DNA of 13,210 nt. Source: Richelia sp. UBA3308. GTDB taxonomy: Bacteria; Cyanobacteriota; Cyanobacteriia; Cyanobacteriales; Nostocaceae. The stretch spans positions 77,041-90,250 of the forward strand of contig DESS01000216.1 in the NCBI GenBank assembly GCA_002361335.1. The letters run 5' to 3'. A program made the position numbers and the translations under genes. Shown one piece after another: positions 7,663 to 13,210 of the stretch (position 1 is its first letter; each line of letters opens with the position of its first letter). The notes beneath the pieces are model-generated. The model had not been told where the DNA came from, did no database searches, and was given only the letters and a program-made list of their open reading frames with translations.

Positions 7663-8458
7663 AATTAAATATACATGACTTTTAAAACTGAATTATAGAA
7701 TCATCGGCGTTAAACTAACCGATAATTTCTCACTTATTTAATTTATTCCCAGACTAAGTATATTGACATCATCCTATAGTATATTTAGTATTCCTTTTTT
7801 CCTAATCTTAAAGGTATAGTGGTAATTTAACTTAAACATATGGGTTTAATTCCCCACCGTCACACGGTGGAAGAATTGAGTTGGGGCGGAGCCGAAGATG
7901 CTCCGCCTCCGGTCTAAATGCCTATCTCAATTCCAACCAACTTCGGCTCTTCCTTCATTTAATTCTGAATTTTTACTGAATTTGGTTAACTAAAACACCT
8001 ATATTGATTTGCATTACTAATATTTTTACTTAGAATTTAAGCATAAGTAAAGTTTTATCAAATACAGTTATATAAATATTTCTTATAAATATTATGGTTT
8101 TTAGAGAAAATATAGGAATCCTAATTGATTTTTGTATACTCTGAGGGCATAAAATCTCGGCACAGTTTTTTTCTATTCCTTATTCCCTATTCTCTACCTC
8201 AACGAATAATTTCAATAATCAAAGCGGATTCCTATCAAAACATCGATAAGTAGGTCGGCGTTGAAAATAGTAATTAGAAATAGTGATGGGGTGAGTAGGA
8301 ACAAGGCTTTCAACTAAATTTACATTCTGTAATATAGTTTAGTTTATTTGTGCTGACTTACTTAGCAAGCCTATTATGATAAAGATTATATAAAAGAATA
8401 GCTACACATTGATATGCGATAAATTAAAGCAAGTTCCGTGAAAAAGATATTATAGAGA
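7663..8458. other. Long AT-rich non-coding region upstream of the Hsp70-like operon
   Basis: This 796-base stretch has no convincing coding frame on either strand. It must hold the promoter of the minus-strand operon starting at 7662. It contains one compact GC-rich fold (7851-7953, listed separately) and a degenerate heptamer repeat, CTATTCC-TTATTCC-CTATTCT-CTACCTC (8173-8200). The rest is A/T-rich with no recognisable element. Confidence 0.55.
7851..7953. ncRNA. Candidate structured RNA with three stems and a possible pseudoknot
   Basis: Hairpin 1 is CCACCGT/ACGGTGG with a three-base loop (7854-7860 with 7864-7870). An outer stem pairs GAATTGAG (7873-7880) with CTCAATTC (7926-7933). It encloses hairpin 2, GGCGGAG/CTCCGCC (7885-7891 with 7901-7907). 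The loop of hairpin 2 contains CCGAAG (7892-7897), which is complementary to CTTCGG (7941-7946) beyond the outer stem. The match extends to GAGCCGAAG/CTTCGGCTC if hairpin 2 opens, so the element could form a pseudoknot or switch between two folds. All stems are perfect, so the strand cannot be decided. On the minus strand it could be the 5' leader of the operon starting at 7662. On either strand it could be the remnant of an IS605-type element end. It matches no RNA family that I can name with certainty. Confidence 0.45.
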
Positions 8459-8641
8459 CTAAGGTGGAGCCAATCCCCCTGACATCTCCCCAGGGATTGC
8501 AGCTAACAATATGTTATTGCTGCGCGAATTTAGCGATGTCGAATCAACCCACTTTTCAATTAATTCATGAGCTATATCACTCATATTTATCCCTTTCCAG
8601 GTACACAGTGTATTAAAACGCCGCTTTAATTTTTCTGACAT
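8459..8641 (-). CDS. Ribbon-helix-helix (CopG/Arc-like) small protein, start uncertain
   Basis: From the ATG at 8641 the 60-residue product starts MSEKLKRRFNTLCTWKGINM, then SDIAHELIEKWVDS. This is the helix-turn-helix part of an RHH fold like those of small DNA-binding antitoxins and plasmid or chromosome repressors. The DNA-contacting beta strand expected just before it is encoded upstream in the same frame as IRLTLS (8659-8642). That strand is not reached by any ATG, GTG or TTG: the frame reads ACT CTA ATA ATC AGA before a TAG further up. An ATA at 8662-8660 sits where a start would fit. Either the start codon has mutated, or the protein is made without its strand. The C-terminus (about 39-60) looks unrelated and lies over an inverted repeat, CAATCCC/GGGATTG. 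No toxin gene is adjacent. Confidence 0.5.
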   Translation of the reverse strand: MSEKLKRRFNTLCTWKGINMSDIAHELIEKWVDSTSLNSRSNNILLAAIPGEMSGGLAPP

Positions 8642-8792
8642 AGAAAGAGTGAGTCTGATTATTAGAGTGTAGTATTGTGTGAAATAATTTAACTATAGAA
8701 ATAAAAATCCTTCCAGCATTGCATTTAAGCACTGCTCGAGGATATTTTATAGCTTGGTTTTAGACAGCAAAGTTTTTCCCAAAGACTGGCAA

Positions 8793-8972
8793 TCAAGACG
8801 GAGAACTTGGCTGTTTTGGCGGAGATATTTCTCCATTTTCTTTCGCTCGTCTTATAGAAGTCTCTATTAAGAAAGCAGCAAGGTTTGCAGTTGGTCTTCC
8901 TTGGGAATCAGCCCACTGCTCTAGCTCTTCAAATACTGAATCTGGCAAAGTTACAAAAACTCTTTTACTCAC
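8793..8972 (-). CDS. Ribbon-helix-helix (CopG/Arc-like) small protein, GTG start
   Basis: A 59-residue protein reading SKRVFVTLPDSVFEELEQWA, then DSQGRPTANLAAFLIETSIR and RAKENGEISPPKQPSSPS. It has the full RHH pattern: beta strand RVFVTLP, helix 1 DSVFEELEQWADSQG, turn RPTANL, helix 2 AAFLIETSIRRAKENG, and a proline-rich tail. Proteins of this type bind operator DNA as dimers, often as antitoxins or autorepressors. The start is the GTG at 8972-8970. The frame is open a little further upstream without another usual start. A purine-rich stretch (AGGAGATTAGGAGAC) lies 17-35 bases before the GTG, rather far for a ribosome site. No toxin (RelE/PIN/MazF type) is encoded within 300 bases on either side. 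The second RHH frame lies about 150 bases downstream on the same strand. Confidence 0.7.
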   Translation of the reverse strand: MSKRVFVTLPDSVFEELEQWADSQGRPTANLAAFLIETSIRRAKENGEISPPKQPSSPS

Positions 8973-9368
8973 GGTGCTTTTAATTATGTCTCCTAATCTC
9001 CTCTCCCATAGTACAGTCTCGCTTCACTAATTGAGCCACTTCTTACTATTTTCTAGCCATAAGTTATCAATTCGTTACAATAAATTAGCGTATTTTACTA
9101 CTGGAGTTTAGACTAGTTCCCGGTGCGAAACTCCTTTGTGGTACTGGAAAATATACATAAAATTTTAGGGCTGGTTTTAATGGTGGTGGTAACTTCTGAG
9201 AGCCGAATCCCACCAATCGGGTGCTAGAAAATTGTTCAAAGAAGCGAGCGATAGAATTAGCGATCACCTATAGCCTTAATCGACTTGTTTTAATTTGGGT
9301 TGATCCTGGATATAAGGTTGGCATTCTCCGTTAACCTAAGCATGAGAGTAACTCAAAGATAACTACTA
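8973..9368. other. Intergenic region with one unassigned small frame
   Basis: This stretch lies between the TPS gene's stop and the RHH gene. The only frame of note is a 60-codon minus-strand one (9267 to 9085, starting MIANSIARFFEQFSSTRLVG). It is proline-rich in the middle, has no family I recognise and no clear ribosome site, so I do not call it a gene with confidence. The promoter of the RHH gene should lie at about 9000-9090. I see nothing else. Confidence 0.4.
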
Positions 9369-11612
9369 TTACTTCAGCTTAAAACTATGACAATTCAAAT
9401 AATTTAAGGCAGAACTATGTGGATAAGCTGAAGGTGGATGGGCAGTGAATATAATATCGCCATTTGAATCAACTATCCAACCTTTGGCTTCGACAATTTT
9501 TAACGGTGGATTTTTCTTGTTGTTGGCTTGATGATTATCTACTTTTGGCTTTGTCTTTCTCTGTCTTTGTTGGATATTTGACCTATTGTGGGGAAATATC
9601 CGTAAATCTTCCCAACCCGCATCAGCTTCCAGTGCTTCTGTAGGGGATGGAGGTATACCGCCACGACCTGTAATAATAAATTCATTGTCCTGACTGGCTT
9701 CACAGAGATTTTGCTCAAGCAATCTTGATAGATCTACGATATCTGTTGGTAATTCTTCTGTGGAAGAGGGATCGTTATCTACTGTGTTGATATTTAGTTC
9801 ACCGCTTAAATCGGGGTTTTGCTGGGAAATCGCGGTGATGTCGTTTGTTTGTAGATTATTTGCGTCTAATTCCTTTGGCTTTTTAGGTTGTAATAAATTT
9901 ACTAGCTCTTCTCGACTACGTGGTGTTATGCCAAAAATACCAATAGCTTCGATGTTAACTTCACCGCCTTTGCCGCTGAATGCATTGGCGGTAATATCGC
10001 TATTTCCATCGCCGACACCAATAATAAAACCATTTTTGGCATTGATAGTGATATTGCCACCATCACCACCGGCTTGAGCAGTACCTGCCGTTGAGGATAT
10101 TTTACTGCGATCGCGCAACACTAAAAGGTCTTTTAATGATAAAGTAATGTTTCCTCCATTACCCAATGCAGTTTGGGAAATAATGTTTCCTTGGTCAAGA
10201 TTTATAGATTCTGCTTCTATTTCAACATTTCCTGCGCTTCCTTCTCCGGTGCTGCTGCTGGTTATTTGAGCGCCATTTTTGATACTCAGGTTTCCGGTTT
10301 TGATCGTTAAATTCCCGGCATTTCCTTTACCTAAAGTTCGAGCAGATACAATTGCTCCATTTTGGACTGTCAATCGAAGGGTGTTAATGGTTAATTTTCC
10401 AGCATTTCCCGCACCATCTGTCTGAGTTAATATCTTACTAAATTTTGTACCATCTTCTGAGGTTCCACTTACTTCCACTTCCGAAGCTGTTACAGTCAAC
10501 TTACCTGCTGAACCCTCCTTAAAAGCACCAGCTGCAACATCTGAACCGTCGCGCACAATTAACTTTGGGGTTTCAATTGTTAATTCTCCGCCGACTCCGG
10601 CATCAAAAGTCTCAGCTAACAAGCGGCTTCCTCCAGTCACTTCTATGGATTCGGAAGCTTTTATAGTTAAAGTTCCTGCGGGTTGCGCTCCAAAGGTACT
10701 AGCTGAAATTATTGAACCTCCATCAATTTTGAGGTGCCGAGCTTGTATTTGGATATCACCGTTATTTAATCCGGAAGTCGTACCTCTTCCAACATTAGTT
10801 CTGAGTGTAGCTCCATTAGTAAGGGATATATCTGTTGGCGCTGCATCATTAGGAAAGCTTAAACCCAGATTATTATCATCTATATTTAATTCTACCGTTC
10901 CTGCTCCAGCTAATCCTCCTAAATTGATTCGACCACCTCTAACTAATAATTCCGCTCCTTCCAAGTTCACATCGCCACCGACTAAAAATAAACTCTTGTT
11001 CCCACTAAGTTGCAATTTTGCTTTAGATTGAAGGGTAATCGGTTGATTGGCAAGTTGATTAAATATCAAAGCTGAAGGATTGACTTTCAGGAGTGGGGGA
11101 GCCTCGGGAAGCAAAGCGCTGAAGATGCCTTCATCGCCAAATCCAATGGCATTAGCTGTTGTTGCAACAAATGAACCTGCTAAAGAAACTTGGGAATTCT
11201 CACCAAAAAAAATCCCATTGGGATTAATTAGAAATAAGTTAGCACTGCCAAAAACACCAAGGGTACCTAAAATCTCGGAGCGGCTACCCCCCGTTACCCG
11301 AGTAATAATATTTTCAATATCCTTGGGAATCCTAAAAAAAGCTCGTCTTCCTTTGTCAATGTTGAATTTTTCAAAACTATGGAATAAATTGGTACCCCGA
11401 GTTGCTCCACCTTCTATGCTGTCGAAATTAGAACCCAAAGGAATTACAACAGAACTATCATTTCCTAAACTCTTATCCGGTACAATCTCAGCTTTAGCAC
11501 AATTGCTGGTAAATGCGATCAAACTTGATAGGGAACATATCATCCCCAAGAAGGCGACGAAGTAAAAAAATCCCAAATGCAACCACTGGTAAGGTAAGTT
11601 TTTAGAGAACAT
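9369..11612 (-). CDS. Two-partner secretion exoprotein (filamentous haemagglutinin N-terminal domain)
   Basis: A large surface or secreted beta-helix protein exported through an outer-membrane TpsB (FhaC/ShlB-type) pore. From the ATG at 11612 it has 747 residues; a GTG at 11630 would add six. The long signal peptide ends near NCAKA. The TPS domain follows: SNFDSIEGGATRGTNLFHSF, then the diagnostic FLINPNGIFFGENSQVSL. Many degenerate repeats of the type GNAGKLTI / VRDGSDVAAGAFKEGSAG build the right-handed beta-helix. Near the C-terminus are the tail motifs common in cyanobacterial TPS proteins: LCEASQDNEFIITGRGGIPP, ALEADAGWEDLR and EAKGWIVDSNGDIIFTA. I prefer the ATG because TTGAG lies a suitable distance before it. 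No TpsB gene is in the window, so the partner must be elsewhere. The role (adhesion, cell contact) is inferred from the family. It contains a HIP1 octamer. Confidence 0.9.
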   Translation of the reverse strand: MFSKNLPYQWLHLGFFYFVAFLGMICSLSSLIAFTSNCAKAEIVPDKSLGNDSSVVIPLGSNFDSIEGGATRGTNLFHSFEKFNIDKGRRAFFRIPKDIENIITRVTGGSRSEILGTLGVFGSANLFLINPNGIFFGENSQVSLAGSFVATTANAIGFGDEGIFSALLPEAPPLLKVNPSALIFNQLANQPITLQSKAKLQLSGNKSLFLVGGDVNLEGAELLVRGGRINLGGLAGAGTVELNIDDNNLGLSFPNDAAPTDISLTNGATLRTNVGRGTTSGLNNGDIQIQARHLKIDGGSIISASTFGAQPAGTLTIKASESIEVTGGSRLLAETFDAGVGGELTIETPKLIVRDGSDVAAGAFKEGSAGKLTVTASEVEVSGTSEDGTKFSKILTQTDGAGNAGKLTINTLRLTVQNGAIVSARTLGKGNAGNLTIKTGNLSIKNGAQITSSSTGEGSAGNVEIEAESINLDQGNIISQTALGNGGNITLSLKDLLVLRDRSKISSTAGTAQAGGDGGNITINAKNGFIIGVGDGNSDITANAFSGKGGEVNIEAIGIFGITPRSREELVNLLQPKKPKELDANNLQTNDITAISQQNPDLSGELNINTVDNDPSSTEELPTDIVDLSRLLEQNLCEASQDNEFIITGRGGIPPSPTEALEADAGWEDLRIFPHNRSNIQQRQRKTKPKVDNHQANNKKNPPLKIVEAKGWIVDSNGDIIFTAHPPSAYPHSSALNYLNCHSFKLK

Positions 11613-11663
11613 AGAAAAATTCTCAACCACATAATGATACGGTTAGTTTATCGTTAAAACCAT

Positions 11664-11694
11664 GTAGAGAGGCGATATAATATCACCTCTCTAC
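11664..11694 (-). terminator. Terminator-like inverted repeat downstream of the RTX gene
   Basis: The arms GTAGAGAGG (11664-11672) and CCTCTCTAC (11686-11694) extend inward past one imperfect position to GATA/TATC. In a plus-strand transcript the imperfect pair would be C-A. In a minus-strand transcript it becomes G-U, so the helix is continuous only on the minus strand. It lies 25 bases past the RTX stop codon and 52 bases before the TPS start. A short T-run (GGTTTT) follows on that strand. This fits a terminator separating the two genes. Confidence 0.55.
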
Positions 11695-11718
11695 AATCCT
11701 AGTACCGCTATACGGAAG

Positions 11719-13020
11719 TCAAAGGTCATTTGGCAAAACAATATTAATGTCTTGGCTAGGATTAAAATTTGAACCTGGTTGTAGGGATGCCAGTAGCAAT
11801 AAAGATGTATCTTGGCCAGTTTCAACCTGCTTGAACCGCAGTTCATTAGTACCGCGATCAAAAATGAACCTGTCGTATTCATTTTCCTCAATACCAAACT
11901 GACTACCAAATATTTGAATTTTATCCCCTTCTTCTGGTTTAAAATCTCTGATTTTATCAACAGATGTGTTAGATAAAACAAATGTATCAGCACCAGAGCC
12001 ACCTCTAAGGATGTCTTTACCTGCACCGCCATTTAGAAAGTCGTTACCAGTACCACCTACAAGCGTGTCACTGTCAGCCCCTCCTTCTAAAAAGTCGTTA
12101 CCAGCACCACCTATGAGCCTATCATTACCAGCTTCACCAATTAAAATGTCCAAGCCTTTCTTACCCCTAAGGCGATCGTTACCGTCACCACCAATCAAAA
12201 AGTTCTTACCAGCATTACCATCAATTTGATTGTCTAGATCGTTACCTAAGCCTTTGATATTCTTCTTACCAGTAAGAACCAAATTTTCTAAATTATCACC
12301 CAATACATAACTAATAGGAGACTTTACCGTATCGGTTCCTTGATCGGGCTTTTCTATAATTGCATCGTCTGAGTATTGTATTTTTCCATTCTGTAACCTT
12401 TTTTTTAGTCCTCCAATAGGTTCTTTAATATCACCTACAAAGCTGAAATAATTAGTAGAACTATCTACAATATATGTGTCATTTCCCTTTCCACCAACTA
12501 AGGTGTCGTTTAAATCACCACTACCATCAAGGGTGTCATCACCGTCTCTACCATACAGCTTGTTAAGACCCTCTCTACCCCTTAGATAATCGTTGCCTCT
12601 TCCCCCCCTTTTAATCTTATGAGTTGGTTCCTTGTTAACAGGTTTATTGTTTATGATCCCATGAGACGGGCGTTTATCATTATTTGGATTGTTGCCTGTA
12701 AAATAACCTATCTTCCATGTTGATTTAGTAACATGATCGTAAAGGGTATTGTTCTCACTATCACTATCAAAATTGTCATAAATTAGATCAAAACCATCAG
12801 TGCTAGTATAGGCATATGCTTCCTCCATAAGAACAATGGGTGGAATTTCAGCATTTAAATCGTTAAAATCATACCGATCGGAGCCTTTTCCGCCATGGAG
12901 GGTATCATCGCCTAGATCGCCGAAAATTATATCATTGCCTCCAAGACCGTTAATTGTATCATCTCCGGGAGTCCCTGTTAGAGAATCATCACCAACACCA
13001 CCATTAATTGGTTCATTCAT
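11719..13020 (-). CDS. RTX (haemolysin-type calcium-binding repeat) secreted protein
   Basis: A 433-residue acidic protein with three blocks of RTX nonapeptides (GGxGxDxLx). These fold into calcium-binding beta-rolls after export, usually by a type I secretion system. Block 1 is at 6-47 (GDDTINGLGGNDIIFG). Block 2 is at 138-182 (GGRGNDYLRG ... GGKGNDTYIVD). Block 3 is at 257-345 and longest, with about nine repeats running into GGSGADTFVLS. Between blocks 2 and 3 is the DNLENLVLTG motif seen in many RTX proteins. Residues 350-372 (DKIRDFKPEEGDKIQIFG) match the segment that closes the roll in serralysin-like C-termini, and the last 60 residues would hold the uncleaved export signal. There is no N-terminal signal peptide and no enzymatic domain, so the role may be structural or adhesive. 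The ATG at 13020 has AAGG nine to ten bases upstream. No exporter genes are nearby. Confidence 0.9.
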   Translation of the reverse strand: MNEPINGGVGDDSLTGTPGDDTINGLGGNDIIFGDLGDDTLHGGKGSDRYDFNDLNAEIPPIVLMEEAYAYTSTDGFDLIYDNFDSDSENNTLYDHVTKSTWKIGYFTGNNPNNDKRPSHGIINNKPVNKEPTHKIKRGGRGNDYLRGREGLNKLYGRDGDDTLDGSGDLNDTLVGGKGNDTYIVDSSTNYFSFVGDIKEPIGGLKKRLQNGKIQYSDDAIIEKPDQGTDTVKSPISYVLGDNLENLVLTGKKNIKGLGNDLDNQIDGNAGKNFLIGGDGNDRLRGKKGLDILIGEAGNDRLIGGAGNDFLEGGADSDTLVGGTGNDFLNGGAGKDILRGGSGADTFVLSNTSVDKIRDFKPEEGDKIQIFGSQFGIEENEYDRFIFDRGTNELRFKQVETGQDTSLLLLASLQPGSNFNPSQDINIVLPNDL

Positions 13021-13210
13021 GACTATTAATCCTTATAAAACTATTTGTAACGACTTTTAATACAAACCCATAAACTAAATTTTCGGACATTCCTAACCAG
13101 CAGAAAACTTTTTTGTTGCTTTCCATTGTTAGTATCCTCGATATTTTTTGTGAATATTTGGGTTTATTTCAGTAGTTAAAATAATGCTTTATTTTGATAA
13201 TTCAGTTTAA
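13021..13210. other. AT-rich region upstream of the RTX gene
   Basis: It contains the RTX gene's ribosome site (CCTT at 13031-13034, AAGG on the coding strand) and presumably its promoter. No coding frame or repeat was seen before the window ends. Confidence 0.4.

Noticed and set aside
7851..7953. IS605/TnpB or IscB element with guide RNA
   Set aside because: No TnpB, IscB or TnpA coding sequence is within reach, so only a remnant end could be argued. Kept as an alternative under the RNA candidate.
9085..9267. Minus-strand 60-codon frame (MIANSIARFF...)
   Set aside because: It has no recognised family, no clear ribosome site and low complexity in the middle, so it was not called as a gene.
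9760..11565. Three plus-strand open frames opposite the TPS gene
   Set aside because: They are antisense shadows of a repetitive beta-helix gene with intact domains. None has a ribosome site or family resemblance.
11691..12032. Minus-strand frame overlapping the 3' end of the RTX gene
   Set aside because: It is out of frame with the clearly coding RTX repeats, has no family features, and ends inside the terminator hairpin.
11966..12229. Plus-strand proline-rich open frame
   Set aside because: It is the antisense shadow of the RTX glycine/aspartate repeats. The repetitive composition explains it fully.

Overview
The window most likely comes from a filamentous or otherwise large-genome cyanobacterium. 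Seen directly: four copies of the octamer GCGATCGC (HIP1) at 2356, 2871, 6458 and 10107, short heptanucleotide tandem repeats, AT-rich intergenic DNA, and a REP-like repeat of the GCAATCGC...GCGATTAC type. The gene content agrees: a fused CbiE/CbiT cobalamin methyltransferase, an AstE/AspA-type aspartoacylase-like hydrolase, a two-partner-secretion (TPS) exoprotein ending in the usual cyanobacterial tail motifs, and an RTX protein. No rRNA, tRNA, CRISPR array or intact transposase was found.

Layout. At 67-1104 (-) lies an AT-rich membrane acyltransferase whose expected catalytic histidine is an asparagine. At 1528-2736 (+) is CobL, and at 3137-4036 (+) the zinc hydrolase. Between these two is an open frame of about 80 codons without a usual start (2792-3043, -), followed by a 22-bp perfect palindrome. 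From 4037 to 4644 there is a decayed frame broken next to a dispersed repeat. A minus-strand two-gene operon follows (7662 to 4645): a glycine-zipper membrane protein, then an Hsp70/actin-fold ATPase that also carries a C-terminal membrane hairpin. Upstream of it (7663-8458) is non-coding DNA with a compact GC-rich fold that could form a pseudoknot. Two small ribbon-helix-helix (RHH) frames on the minus strand follow. The last 4 kb holds two large surface or secreted proteins, both minus strand: the TPS exoprotein (11612 to 9369) and the RTX repeat protein (13020 to 11719), separated by a terminator-like hairpin.

How the genes relate. CobL and the hydrolase are housekeeping or metabolic genes that stand alone here. 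The strongest candidate for an undescribed system is the membrane Hsp70-like pair. The downstream protein has the complete Hsp70 nucleotide-binding landmarks but no recognisable DnaK substrate domain. The upstream protein has a GrpE-reminiscent helical plus C-terminal layout around a membrane hairpin. I infer a dedicated membrane-bound ATPase with its own partner, possibly an exchange factor. The two secreted proteins would use different export routes (outer-membrane TpsB and a type I exporter), and neither exporter is in the window.
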